Counted from the first letter of the stretch, positions 40,363 to 50,652 are shown. The stretch: 64,000 nucleotides of DNA from Planctomycetota bacterium (GCA_013286045.1 JABDGM010000003.1:1-64000); one strand, 5' to 3'. A program made the numbers and translations. Notes: generated by a model not told the origin, from the letters alone.

Positions 40363-40522
40363 TAGCGATCCCCCCTCGGTGCAAGTGAAGTTCAGTGACG
40401 TTTAGGATAGTTGACGGTGGGGGCTGGGTAAAGGAATTTGTGGGGTCGGAGCGGGAGGCGGCCGGGGGGCGCGCACCGCTGCGCGTTGCGGCTAAACGAG
40501 GACGTTGCGGGAGGCGTGCGCG

Positions 40523-43342
40523 TTATTCGAGGCCGTTGACGCCGACGGGGTCGATTTCGATACCGGTGTGAGCGGTCGTTTGAAGTTTCGGCAGGAAGCG
40601 CGGTTCAATCAGGAAATGAGCGCCGACAGTGCCCTTGGAGGCGTCGACGTTGGCGCCAACCGTCATCAGCAACGATTCGCCGATGCGGGTGAAGGAGAAC
40701 GCCTGGCCGATGTTGCCGGTGGGGCCGAAGTCGAGGGAGGAACTGGCGGAGCCAATCCACTTTTCGGTCATGCGATAATTGACAGCCGCGGTAAGTACGT
40801 CGGCCTCGAACAGGCCGGTGGCGGCGCGGAAGCCGAGGTAAAAGTTGCCGGTTTTTGGGCGGGTGATGAGCATGCCAAGGCTGGCAGTTTTCAAGCCGTC
40901 GCCGAACGTGTCGGCGTATCCGTCGCTTAGGATTGAGAAGCGATCGCCCAGGTACCAATGCCAGTCGTAGTTGATGAGGCCGACGCTGGAGCCGAAGTCA
41001 TCGCGGTTGGCGTTCGGGAAGATGGTGGCGTCGGCATCGAAGGTCATCCAGTCGACGACGTGTTCGTCGCCGGGGCCGCCGTGTCGGGTTTGCAGGCGGT
41101 GGTGCATTCCGAGGCGCACGGCGGTCAGATCGTCTGCAACTTCGCTGGAGGGCGAGGTGACCCAATCTTGCAGGCCGTAACGAAGCGCGTAATAGCGCGG
41201 ATCGAATTTTGGGTTGATGGTCGATGGCGTACCGGGGGCACCAGGAATGTAGTAATTGTTCGGCAGGATGCCACCGAATGGATCGAAGAACAGTCGGCGC
41301 TGGAACTCTTCGATCGAGGTGTCCTCGAGTTCATCGTATTCAGGGAAGCGGCTTAGGTCTTGGGTAGAGTCGGCGTAGGAGAACTGAGCGTCGAAGACAA
41401 CCTTGTGGGCGAGGCCATTGAGGTTGAACAGCGGTTCTTGGATCGATGGGTCGGCATACCAGAATGGAATGCTGGCTCGGACGCCGGTGTTGATGTACGC
41501 GCGATCGACCGGGTTGCCATTGATATCTTCGCCAGCGTGGTAGAGTTCGCCGAGCACGAATGGAACGACTTTGAAGGGTGCGAGATCAATCGGGTAATCG
41601 AGCTCATTGCGAGTGACGAAGCGCCCGCCCTGACCGGAGATGGGATTGCCATTTGAATCGTCTTCCCACGGGAAGCGCGAGAACTGCGATAGCAAAGTTG
41701 GATTGGTCGGGTTGGTGGCGACGCCGATGTTGGCGTAGGCCACGTTGGAGTGCTCGTACCAAGTTATGTTGTCGTCGAGCAGTGGTTCGCCGAGCCAGAA
41801 GTGGTCGAGCCGCGGCAGCCATTGCGTTTCTGTAAAGAAGTCGTTGATTCGACCGTTGGCCTCGATCGAGATCGCCTGGTTGTCGTACGTGCGTTTGAGG
41901 CGCACGCCCGTGGTCTGGTCCTTATTGTCGTCCCAATCGTTTTTGTAATACTCTTCGTCGAACGTGCGGTCGCTGAGCCAGCCGACTTCGCCTTGCACGA
42001 CCCAATCGTCGAGCAGGCCACCCTTGATTTGTTGGCGGTGATTCCAGAAGACGCGGAAGCGGGAGTCTTTTTCGGGATCGATGTCGCGGCGTTCACGGCC
42101 GAGGTTATCGACGCCGTGGTCTTGAATGAAAAAGGCATCGAACCGGCCGCTGGTGGGACCGTCGATTGAAAAGAAGGAGTCGCGATTGTATTGGACGCCG
42201 GTGCCGATGCCGAGACCGCGCTCGCTCAAGTAGTCGATGTCGGCGTCCCACTTCACGCCCTGGGGCCGCTGCATGCCGAGGAGTTGGAAGGTGTCGAACT
42301 TAAAGAGTGTTTGGTAGCCAAATACACCGTCGTGTTTGAAGCGGAAGCTTTCGATGTAATAGTGCGGATCGTCCAGGTCGAGTTGCAACGAAGGATAGTA
42401 GAAGACGGGCACGTCGCCGATGTAAACGTAGTTGTCCGTACCTTGGGCGAGGCGGCGGTGGGCGACGAGCGGTTGGCCGGTGATTGGATCAACGGCTGGA
42501 GCGCCGGTGACAGGATCGACGACAGGATTTTGAAGGTCTTCGAACTGGATTTCGTTGGCGGTGAACGCGTAGCTCGGGTCTTCCAGGCGGCTGGTGGTGA
42601 CGAGTCCGTTTTGGGCGGCGAAGTGAGAGTCGTCGAGTTGGCGGATGACTGACGCGCGAAGGCGGACCAAGCCCACGGAATTCAAGTTGTGAATTGCGGG
42701 CACGGGGGCGATCAATTCACCGTTGATCTGGAGGCCAATCTGGCGGCGGACGTCGTAGAACATGCGATCGGCTAGCTCGGTGCGATCGCCTTGGCGGAAG
42801 ACGATGTTGCCTTCCATGTAGATTTCAAGGGGCGTATCGGCCGATTGAGTTGTGCCGGCGAGACCACTGCCAGTATCAAGACCCCAGATCACGACGCGGT
42901 CGGTTTCGATATCGACGTCGCCCAACGGGCCGAGTGTGGACGGGAGCTTGTCATTGGATAGACCTTGGATAACGACGTTCACGCCGCCGCTGATGACGGT
43001 GACTTTTTGGCCGTCGGGCATCGTGAATGATTCGGCGGACGGGCCCATGCCTTCGGACCGAGGGAAGACTTGAATCTTGCGGAATGCGGAAATCGGCGGC
43101 CGTGTGGGCATTGGCGCAGGCACGGTTTGTGGCGGCGCGAAGGGGACGGCCGGAAGCTGCGCCATTTGAACGGGCGCGGGGTCGGTGGAAGGTAGCCTCG
43201 TCATTCCTCCGGAAGGCGGCGGTTGAGCCGACGAGAGATTGCAAAGTGCAAATTGCAGAATGCAAATTGCAAATGGCAGCAGCGATCGGCGCGCACGGCG
43301 GGCGCGGAGATTGCGTCGGGGTGCTCGAAGGCACCCGCTCAT
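40523..43342 (-). CDS. lptD: LptD/OstA-like outer-membrane LPS assembly protein
   Basis: OstA-like N-terminal region ('IYMEGNIVFRQGDRTELADRMFYDVRRQIGLQINGEL') and long beta-rich C-terminus; start within the track ORF uncertain. Confidence 0.7.
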   Translation of the reverse strand: MSGCLRAPRRNLRARRARRSLLPFAICILQFALCNLSSAQPPPSGGMTRLPSTDPAPVQMAQLPAVPFAPPQTVPAPMPTRPPISAFRKIQVFPRSEGMGPSAESFTMPDGQKVTVISGGVNVVIQGLSNDKLPSTLGPLGDVDIETDRVVIWGLDTGSGLAGTTQSADTPLEIYMEGNIVFRQGDRTELADRMFYDVRRQIGLQINGELIAPVPAIHNLNSVGLVRLRASVIRQLDDSHFAAQNGLVTTSRLEDPSYAFTANEIQFEDLQNPVVDPVTGAPAVDPITGQPLVAHRRLAQGTDNYVYIGDVPVFYYPSLQLDLDDPHYYIESFRFKHDGVFGYQTLFKFDTFQLLGMQRPQGVKWDADIDYLSERGLGIGTGVQYNRDSFFSIDGPTSGRFDAFFIQDHGVDNLGRERRDIDPEKDSRFRVFWNHRQQIKGGLLDDWVVQGEVGWLSDRTFDEEYYKNDWDDNKDQTTGVRLKRTYDNQAISIEANGRINDFFTETQWLPRLDHFWLGEPLLDDNITWYEHSNVAYANIGVATNPTNPTLLSQFSRFPWEDDSNGNPISGQGGRFVTRNELDYPIDLAPFKVVPFVLGELYHAGEDINGNPVDRAYINTGVRASIPFWYADPSIQEPLFNLNGLAHKVVFDAQFSYADSTQDLSRFPEYDELEDTSIEEFQRRLFFDPFGGILPNNYYIPGAPGTPSTINPKFDPRYYALRYGLQDWVTSPSSEVADDLTAVRLGMHHRLQTRHGGPGDEHVVDWMTFDADATIFPNANRDDFGSSVGLINYDWHWYLGDRFSILSDGYADTFGDGLKTASLGMLITRPKTGNFYLGFRAATGLFEADVLTAAVNYRMTEKWIGSASSSLDFGPTGNIGQAFSFTRIGESLLMTVGANVDASKGTVGAHFLIEPRFLPKLQTTAHTGIEIDPVGVNGLE
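43236..43280. repeat. TGCAAATTGCA-word repeat in the signal-peptide region of the LptD-like gene
   Basis: gattgcaaagtgcaaattgcagaatgcaaattgcaaatggcagca. Confidence 0.6.
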
Positions 43343-43660
43343 CGCGATGGATTTACGAGACGAGATCAGACTGGCATCCTTGCCTGAAAAGTGCGCACGC
43401 ATGGCGAGCGCGTATTTATCGCGCGGCAATCGGCTCGTTGTGCGTAACACAAAGCGACGCAAACGATTAGGAAATGCCACAACGAAAAATGCGGCGGATT
43501 ATAAGAGCGCGGCGCGCCAGCGGTCAATCGCGGTTAACGTCGCTAGCGACTCGCGCAACATGATCGATGGCAACGAGTTGGATCGCGCGATAGCAGTGCA
43601 GCAAAGTGTGCGGGCGCGCGACTCGCGGTTGGATCTCGAAATGCGCCGGTGCTAACGGTG

Positions 43661-46012
43661 CTACTGGTTTAGTGTGTAGAGCAGTACGTTGAGGCCGATG
43701 CGGGCGGCGTCTTGCTGAATGTAGCCGCGGCAACCGACAGCCTCATGGCTTTCCAGGGCGCAGCTAATGTCGTAAGGCGAGAAGATTACGGCCCAGCGGT
43801 GATCAAGCTGAATGCCTTCGATTTCGGGCGTCACCTGTCGAATGCGAGCCGCGACGGGTTGATTGTCGCCGTTGGCGGCGGCGGGGTCGCGGAGCGAGAC
43901 GTTGCGGATATCGTAACCGCCAAAGGCATTCGTAAAGATCGGATCGGTCGCTGGAATTCGTTCGAAAGCGTGTCCCGGAAGTGCTGCTGAAATTTCGCGG
44001 CGCAAGGCCGTGGCGAACGGCTTGCTGGCACAGATCGAATCGGCGAGCACGGTTCCGCCGCGTTCAAGGTATTCCTTGAGGTGCGTGCGCTCGGCGTCGG
44101 TGAGGTGGAAATCGTACCGGCCGTGCATAAAGGCAAGGTGATATCGAAACAGGCTGGGATCGGAGATGTTGATCAGATCGGGGGCAGCACGAACTTGGAG
44201 CTTCAACTCGCCTTGCGACGCGGTGCGGAGCAGATTGAGTAGCGCGCCGGGCGCATCGTTGCAGCCGCCGCCGTGTCGGAGCTTCGCGATTTCGATGACG
44301 CCGCGGGAAGTTTTGTCGTTGACAGCGTCGGCGGCGAGCGGCGTCTCGAAGCTCTGCTCTTTGCCTTTGGGTTCACGGTTAGTGGCGTACGTGAGCACAT
44401 TGACTCCGATCGCGAGGGCATCGGTGATGTGCTGGACGACGTCGGCCGGGTAGTGGCTCCATTGGCCGGGGCGAGCTAGTTCCCAGAAGCACGACAGATC
44501 TTGATCGCAGTAGACGACGCACGTGCGGCAGCCGTACTCGACGCCGTAGAGGTGCCCGACGTAGGGCGAGTCGGGTCGCACCATATCTTGCATGCGCCAC
44601 ACCGGATGGCCGGGCGGTATAGGTTGCAATTTGTATTCGGGCTCGGGGAAGACGGCCGTGAGCAGTTGACGCATGCCGGAATCGAATCGGCTCGAATCTT
44701 TACAGCAGGCCTCGGCGAAGATGAATCCACCGCGGTCGACGTAGTCGCGCAACTTCTGAGCTTGGGGCAGCAGATTGGGCGCTTGGCTGCCGCTGATGTA
44801 GAGAACCGGCGCTTGCAGCAAGTCTTCGACGCTGGCTTTCGTCGGATCCATGACTTGCCAGGTAAGACCGAGATTCCAAGCGTCTTCGGTGTATTCGGTG
44901 AGATGGGCGGCGTCGCGGCGGTGTTGATTCCAGATGTCGTTGTCACCGTACTTGAGTTTCGCCATGACGATCGGGCGGCGCCCCTTTGATAAGAACAGCA
45001 GCGCCATCGGCGTGCTGATCCACTCCTTAGTTTCGGCGTACCAGGAGCCTTTCCAAAAATGAGAGAGTGAATCCTGTTCGCGGATGAGAAGTTCGGCGCC
45101 CTCGCGGTACCAATCGTGCTCGCCAATGAATCGGCGACCGGTGAGGCGGCCGGCGCGCTCCAGACCGTAGAGATAGTAGTAGAGGCAGGCTTGCCCACCG
45201 CCGGCGGGGCGCGGGTTGTGGTTCACGGAGAAATGCGTCGCTAGCCAATCGACGGCGCGGTCGAGTTTGTCATCGACTTCGTGAGGGCGGCAGCAAACGA
45301 CTTTACCGTCCTCGACAGACGCGTCGCCCGATTCGAGCGCGGCGGTGGAGACGGCGAGTCCGCCGATGCCGGCGCATGTCATGCTGCCCGTGCCGGAGTC
45401 GCCGGGGACGTAACCCCAAGAGCCGTCGTCGTTTTGCGTGGAGCGCCAATAGTTGGCAGCGAGCGTCCAAGTGTCGCGGCTGACGTCGACCCCTGCGTGT
45501 TGGGCATCGTAGAGCGCGAGCACGGCGAATTGCGAATTGCTGTTATCGCCGCCGGGGCCGGGATAGGACCAAGCGCCTTTGCGTTGACCTTCTTTAATTT
45601 GGTGCTCTTCTAGCCACTTCACGTTGCGGCGGATGATGAGCAGGTCCTTTTTGGGATCGGCAGCGCAGAGGACCATCGTCTGTAGTGAAATCGTGTACGT
45701 TTTATCGAGATCCAGGCTGCGAAGATGGTCAACCGCTTTGCTAACGACGGGGTCGTCGGCCGGCACGCCGGAATTAATCAGGGCGAGGGTGCAGAGCGCG
45801 GTGACGCCGCCGTCGTAACCGGGGAGTTCATTCCAGGATCCGCGAGGTCCTTGCTGGCGTTTGAGATAGGCGATGCCGTGATCAATCGCGGACATCACTT
45901 GGGTCGCGTCGATTGGCTGTTCGGCTGGCTTTTGAGCCAAGGCTTCGGCCGGCGATACAACTGCTACGATCGGCAAGATCGCAACACAAAATAGCGCGGC
46001 AGGGAGCCTCAT
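43661..46012 (-). CDS. DUF4159 domain protein with N-terminal prenyltransferase/squalene-oxidase-like repeats
   Basis: 'AIDHGIAYLKRQQGPRGSWNELPGYDGGVTALCTLALINSG', 'WLATHFSVNHNP', C-terminal DUF4159-like 'YHLAFMHGRYDFHLTDAERTHLKEYLERGGTVLADSICASKPF'. Confidence 0.8.
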   Translation of the reverse strand: MRLPAALFCVAILPIVAVVSPAEALAQKPAEQPIDATQVMSAIDHGIAYLKRQQGPRGSWNELPGYDGGVTALCTLALINSGVPADDPVVSKAVDHLRSLDLDKTYTISLQTMVLCAADPKKDLLIIRRNVKWLEEHQIKEGQRKGAWSYPGPGGDNSNSQFAVLALYDAQHAGVDVSRDTWTLAANYWRSTQNDDGSWGYVPGDSGTGSMTCAGIGGLAVSTAALESGDASVEDGKVVCCRPHEVDDKLDRAVDWLATHFSVNHNPRPAGGGQACLYYYLYGLERAGRLTGRRFIGEHDWYREGAELLIREQDSLSHFWKGSWYAETKEWISTPMALLFLSKGRRPIVMAKLKYGDNDIWNQHRRDAAHLTEYTEDAWNLGLTWQVMDPTKASVEDLLQAPVLYISGSQAPNLLPQAQKLRDYVDRGGFIFAEACCKDSSRFDSGMRQLLTAVFPEPEYKLQPIPPGHPVWRMQDMVRPDSPYVGHLYGVEYGCRTCVVYCDQDLSCFWELARPGQWSHYPADVVQHITDALAIGVNVLTYATNREPKGKEQSFETPLAADAVNDKTSRGVIEIAKLRHGGGCNDAPGALLNLLRTASQGELKLQVRAAPDLINISDPSLFRYHLAFMHGRYDFHLTDAERTHLKEYLERGGTVLADSICASKPFATALRREISAALPGHAFERIPATDPIFTNAFGGYDIRNVSLRDPAAANGDNQPVAARIRQVTPEIEGIQLDHRWAVIFSPYDISCALESHEAVGCRGYIQQDAARIGLNVLLYTLNQ

Positions 46013-46144
46013 CCGATATCCTTCGCGGGCGAGCCAGCAAACTGTCTGTAAGTAGTTTACGATTCAGAGGTTGAGGCGGCAACGCTCGGCGGCACCGAGT
46101 GATTGTCGCTTGTGTATGGCACCTATAGAATGCGAGTGGACTCA

Positions 46145-46236
46145 CTGTCCGTTGTCCGTGGTCAGTGATCCGTCAGCTCGAAATAGCCGCGACTGGTGAA
46201 TTGCGACGGACGTCTGACAACGGACCACGGACGAAT
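46145..46236. repeat. imperfect inverted repeat built of CCGTTGTC/CCGTGGTC words, upstream of moxR
   Basis: ctgtccgttgtccgtggtcagtgatccgtc ... gacggacgtctgacaacggaccacggacga. Confidence 0.6.
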
Positions 46237-46239
46237 TTC

Positions 46240-47286
46240 ATGGCCACAACGACACCGCCGACGCCGCAAGCCGGCAAGACGCGTAATTTGGGCGACGTCT
46301 TGCAGGAGTTTCGCAATCATCGCGTCATCATGCAGCGCGAGCTGCAGAAGGTGATCATTGGTCAGGACCTCGTGATCGAGCAGATTTTCGCGGCGATTTT
46401 TACGCGCGGGCATTGTCTGCTCGTCGGTGTGCCGGGGCTCGCGAAAACGTTGATCGTGAGCACGCTTGCGCAGATTCTAGATCTGCAGTTCAAGCGGATT
46501 CAGTTCACGCCGGATCTCATGCCGAGCGACATCACGGGCACGAGCGTGCTGGAAGAGGACGATCAAGGGCGGCGGAATTTTCGATTTGTCGAAGGGCCGA
46601 TATTTACGAACATTCTTCTCGCGGACGAAATCAACCGTACGCCGCCGAAGACGCAGGCCGCACTTCTGCAGGCGATGCAAGAGCGCGAAGTGACGGCGGG
46701 GCAATCGACCTACTCGTTGCCGAATCCGTTTTTCACCATCGCGACGCAGAACCCGATCGAACAAGAAGGCACGTACCCGCTGCCGGAAGCACAATTGGAT
46801 CGGTTCATGTTCAATATCAAGGTTGATTATCCGAGCGCGTCGGAAGAGGAGCAGATTCTCGCAGCAACGACGCGGCAGGAAAAACCAGAAGTTAGCAAAG
46901 TGCTTTCGGAGCGCGCGATTCTCAATTTGCAGAAGCTGGTCGCTTCGGTGGCGGTGAGTGAGCACATCATAAAGTACGCTGCGGCGCTGATTCGAGCGAC
47001 GCGGCCGAAGGATGTGTCGGCGCCGAAGTTCGTCCAGGACCTGGTTGATTGGGGTGCGGGTCCGCGGGCCGGGCAGTTTCTTATCAACGGCGGGAAGGCG
47101 CTCGCGGCGATGGACGGGCGGTTCAGCGTCTCGATTGATGACGTGCAGAAAGTTGCTGTGCCAGTGTTGCGGCATCGGATCAGCACGAACTTTCAAGCGC
47201 AAGCGGAAGGCATGACAACCGAAGATGTGATTGCGCGGTTGCTCAAAGAGATTCCTGTGCCGGCGATTCCGAAGTTTGCGGGCTGA
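46240..47286 (+). CDS. MoxR family AAA+ ATPase
   Basis: Walker A 'LLVGVPGLAKT', 'ILLADEINRTPPKTQAALLQAMQEREVT', 'FFTIATQNPIEQEGTYPLPEAQLDRFMF'; start at 46240. Confidence 0.94.
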   Translation: MATTTPPTPQAGKTRNLGDVLQEFRNHRVIMQRELQKVIIGQDLVIEQIFAAIFTRGHCLLVGVPGLAKTLIVSTLAQILDLQFKRIQFTPDLMPSDITGTSVLEEDDQGRRNFRFVEGPIFTNILLADEINRTPPKTQAALLQAMQEREVTAGQSTYSLPNPFFTIATQNPIEQEGTYPLPEAQLDRFMFNIKVDYPSASEEEQILAATTRQEKPEVSKVLSERAILNLQKLVASVAVSEHIIKYAAALIRATRPKDVSAPKFVQDLVDWGAGPRAGQFLINGGKALAAMDGRFSVSIDDVQKVAVPVLRHRISTNFQAQAEGMTTEDVIARLLKEIPVPAIPKFAG

Positions 47287-47298
47287 CAAGACAATTGT

Positions 47299-47365
47299 TG
47301 ACCACGGAGGCACGGAGAACACGGAGAAGGAATTCTTAATCTCTATGTTCTCCGTGCCTCGTTTC
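47299..47365. repeat. CACGGAG-type inverted repeat between moxR and DUF58 gene
   Basis: ttgaccacggaggcacggagaacacggagaa ... ttctccgtgcctcg. Confidence 0.75.
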
Positions 47366-47380
47366 TAAATAGTGCGCGCT

Positions 47381-48277
47381 ATGTCGACCGTAGAGAAATA
47401 CCTTAAGCCGGAAGTGATTCGGCAGATTTCGCGGTTGGACTTGCGCGCGCAGTTCATCGTGCGCGGGTTTCTGCATGGTTTACATGCGAGCCCGTTTCAC
47501 GGGTTTTCGGTCGAGTTCAGCGAACATCGCAGGTATACACCCGGCGACAACCCGCACGATATCGATTGGCTGGTCTACGCCAAGACGGACAAGTATTACG
47601 TCAAAAAGTTTGAAGCCGAGACGAACATCACCGGCTACTTGGCGATGGATTTGAGCGAGTCGATGGCGTACACGTATCGCCAGGAGCTGACGAAGCTCGA
47701 TTACGCGATTTGCTTGGCGGCCGCACTTTCCTATTTGATGATCCACCAGAGCGATCCCGTCGGGGTGGTGACGTTTGGAGAGAGCATTACGCACCACCTC
47801 GCGCCGAAGAGCAAGCGGCAACAGATTGGAAATATTCTGTCGCTACTTGCGCGAATAAAACCAAGTGGGACGACGGACGTGGGGCGGAGCCTCGTACAGC
47901 TGGCGGCGATGCTGAAGCATGCCAGCCTGATTATGGTCTTCAGCGATTTGCTGGCCGATCCGGAGCCGATCATCACGGCGATGCGACGGCTGCGGCACGG
48001 CGGGCACGACGTGATTTTGTTCCATATTCTGGACGAGGCGGAGGTCGCATTTCCGTTTTCCGGTATGGTTGAGTTCGAAGAGCCGGAGACTCATACACGG
48101 CTGGAGGTAGATGCCGACAGTTATCGACGCGACTACCTGCAAGAGATTGAGCAGTTCCGCGAAACTTATCGCCGCGAATGCTTTCAGAGCGGGATCGATT
48201 ACGTGCCGCTGGATACGAGCATGCCGTTTGATCGGGCGCTGACGGAGTATTTGGTGATGCGGCAGTCGCGAGGATAA
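47381..48277 (+). CDS. DUF58 domain protein
   Basis: 'GFLHGLHASPFHGFSVEFSEHRRYTPGDNPHDIDWLVYAKTDKYYVKKFEAETN'. Confidence 0.92.
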   Translation: MSTVEKYLKPEVIRQISRLDLRAQFIVRGFLHGLHASPFHGFSVEFSEHRRYTPGDNPHDIDWLVYAKTDKYYVKKFEAETNITGYLAMDLSESMAYTYRQELTKLDYAICLAAALSYLMIHQSDPVGVVTFGESITHHLAPKSKRQQIGNILSLLARIKPSGTTDVGRSLVQLAAMLKHASLIMVFSDLLADPEPIITAMRRLRHGGHDVILFHILDEAEVAFPFSGMVEFEEPETHTRLEVDADSYRRDYLQEIEQFRETYRRECFQSGIDYVPLDTSMPFDRALTEYLVMRQSRG

Positions 48278-48283
48278 AGGCAG

Positions 48284-48436
48284 ATTAACCACGGAGACAC
48301 GGAAATCACGGAGAAACATGAAATGGGAATTGCAAAAATGAGTGATGCGAAGTGCTCACTGCAGGTTCTGCATTTTGAATCTCGCTTTTTGCGTGCTTAA
48401 TTTCCTCTCCGTGCCCTCCGTGCCTCCGTGGTTAAT
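48284..48436. repeat. 153-bp MITE-like element with 13-bp perfect terminal inverted repeats (ATTAACCACGGAG/CTCCGTGGTTAAT)
   Basis: Termini at 48284-48296 and 48424-48436; internal CACGGAG words. Confidence 0.75.
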
Positions 48437-48456
48437 TGTTCCGGGATGTTTTTGAG

Positions 48457-50652
48457 ATGGGTTTTGTCACACCAGCATTGATCGGCGGCGCGGCGCTCGT
48501 GGCGTTGCCGATCGTGCTGCATCTCATCATGCGGCGGGAGACGAAGCTGCTTACGTTTCCGGCGCTGCGGTTTGTGCAACAACGGCGGTTGATGAATCAG
48601 CATCGGCTGCGGTTGCGGCAGTTGCTGCTCTTGGCGTTGCGATGCGCGATCATTGCTTTGCTTGCGCTGGCCTTGGCACGCCCGACGTTGCGCGGCTCAG
48701 CCGGAGCGGGCAAGGAAGGCGCGGCGGTCGCGACGGCCCTCGTATTCGATAATTCGCTGCGGATGCAGTACGAGCAGGAAAGCCAGACACGCTGGCAGAA
48801 AGCTAAGGAGCTGGCGGGGTGGGTGGTGAAGCAATTGCCCGCTGATGCGCCGATCACGGTAGTCGATCGCGGTGGAAGGCAGCGTGGGCAGGATTTGAAC
48901 CGCGACGCGGCGGAGATGCGAATTGAGCGGCTGGAGCCTAGTGCCGCCGTCCGACCGATGGAGGACACGCTGCGAGATGCGACGCGATGGCTGGCGAGCA
49001 AAAAAGACTTTCGCGGTGAAGTCTATGTGTTTACGGATCTCTCGGCCGAGGCTTGGTCTGCTACTGCCGTGAGCGAATTTACAAAATCGCTCGACTCGTT
49101 GCCTGGCGCGAACGTGTACTTGATAGACGTTGGAGTGCTCGACCCGCAGGAGCGGGGGTTGGGGCCGCTGCGTCTTTCGAGCCAGCGGGTGGCGACGACG
49201 GGCAAGCTGCAACTCACTGCCGATCTAACGCGAACGGGTGCTGCGAGCAAGGAACCGGAAACGACCGTGGAACTGTATTTGAGCGATCGCGCCAATAAGT
49301 TCGAGAAGCGCGGTCAGGAGGTGGTGTCGAACAGTGCAGAATCAGCCCCCGTTGAGTTTTCGCTTTCGGGGTTGGAGCCGGGACCACATCAGGGGTTTGT
49401 GCGGATCGTGGGGAGTGATCCGCTGAGCTGCGACGACACGCGGTACTTCACGATCGATGTTCGCCCGCCGAGCAAAGTTTTGCTGCTGGGTGAGAAAGCG
49501 GATGACACGATCTTTCTGCGCGAAGCGCTAGCTCCGACGGCGGCAGCGGGAAGCGCGCAGTCGGAATTCTCATGCGAGGTGCGGACGTATTCCGACATGG
49601 GGCGGCTGAAGTTGGCGGACTATTCGGCGGTATTTTTGGTGAATCCGCCGCCGCTCGCGAAAACTGCGTGGGACGCGCTGGCCGAATTCGCGGAAGCGGG
49701 CGGCGGCGTGGGAATTTCGCTGGGTCGCAATGCGCGGCGCGAAGAGATGGACGGCGCCGACGCCCAGCGATTGCTGCCGGCGAAGTTGAAATGGCAATCG
49801 CACGATACCACATACTTGCGACCGGTTGCAGTCGAACATCCAGCGCTGCGCGACTTGGCCTCGGTTACGGACAGCGCGCCGTGGTCGGAGTTTCCGGTGT
49901 TCAAATACTGGGAACTCGAGCCCGGGGCAGAGCCGGCCGAAGTCATCTCCACGTTTGCCAATGGCAAACCAGCGATTGTTGAGCGGCAAATTGGTTCGGG
50001 CCGCGTGGTGATGTTCACGACGTCGATGTCCGACTACGCTTCGGCGGATGCTTGGAATTTGTTGCCGACGGCACCAGATCCTTGGCCATTCATCGCATTG
50101 GCGAACGGCATCGCACGCTATCTAACCGGAGCGGGTCAGGCGCAATTGAATTATTTAGCAGGCCAAACGGTCGTGTTGCCGCTGACACCGGACGAGCAGG
50201 TTTCTAGTTACGTGCTGCAGCTCCCAGATGCGAGTGCGATGCGGCAAACGCTGGCGGCGGGGCAACACGATCTATCGATCGCTTCGACCGAGGAGTTGGG
50301 GAATTATCGAGTTCGTGCGGGCGGCGACCAGGAAAAGCTGGATCGCGGCTTTAGCGTGAATTTGCCGACGGATGAGACTCAATTGGGGCGGGTCGCGGTA
50401 CCTGAGCTCGTTAAAAGCTTGGGAAGCGAACGTACGAGGACGGCGAGAACGCGTGAAGAAATCGAAGTGCGGGTCGGAGTTGGCCGAGTGGGTCACGAGC
50501 TTTTCCCGGCATTGATTCTCGCCGTGGCGTTAGCGTTGGCGGCGGAACAGTTGCTTGCTAATCGGTTCTACGAATCGGTAGGGGCGACAGGGCGAACGGA
50601 GCCCAAGACGGCTGCGAACCTCGTGGGAGGCGCGCCGTCGACTTCGCCATGA
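48457..50652 (+). CDS. BatA-domain / VWA-like membrane protein
   Basis: 'PALIGGAALVALPIVLHLIMRRETKLLTFPALRFVQ...LRQLLLLALRCAIIALLALALARP' BatA N-terminus; ATG 48457 chosen over TTG 48436, which lies at the repeat boundary. Confidence 0.85.
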   Translation: MGFVTPALIGGAALVALPIVLHLIMRRETKLLTFPALRFVQQRRLMNQHRLRLRQLLLLALRCAIIALLALALARPTLRGSAGAGKEGAAVATALVFDNSLRMQYEQESQTRWQKAKELAGWVVKQLPADAPITVVDRGGRQRGQDLNRDAAEMRIERLEPSAAVRPMEDTLRDATRWLASKKDFRGEVYVFTDLSAEAWSATAVSEFTKSLDSLPGANVYLIDVGVLDPQERGLGPLRLSSQRVATTGKLQLTADLTRTGAASKEPETTVELYLSDRANKFEKRGQEVVSNSAESAPVEFSLSGLEPGPHQGFVRIVGSDPLSCDDTRYFTIDVRPPSKVLLLGEKADDTIFLREALAPTAAAGSAQSEFSCEVRTYSDMGRLKLADYSAVFLVNPPPLAKTAWDALAEFAEAGGGVGISLGRNARREEMDGADAQRLLPAKLKWQSHDTTYLRPVAVEHPALRDLASVTDSAPWSEFPVFKYWELEPGAEPAEVISTFANGKPAIVERQIGSGRVVMFTTSMSDYASADAWNLLPTAPDPWPFIALANGIARYLTGAGQAQLNYLAGQTVVLPLTPDEQVSSYVLQLPDASAMRQTLAAGQHDLSIASTEELGNYRVRAGGDQEKLDRGFSVNLPTDETQLGRVAVPELVKSLGSERTRTARTREEIEVRVGVGRVGHELFPALILAVALALAAEQLLANRFYESVGATGRTEPKTAANLVGGAPSTSP

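Noticed and set aside
48284-48436. Insertion sequence between DUF58 and BatA genes
   Set aside because: Too short for a transposase and none found nearby; kept only as a MITE-like repeat. The direct duplication of flanking bases could not be shown.
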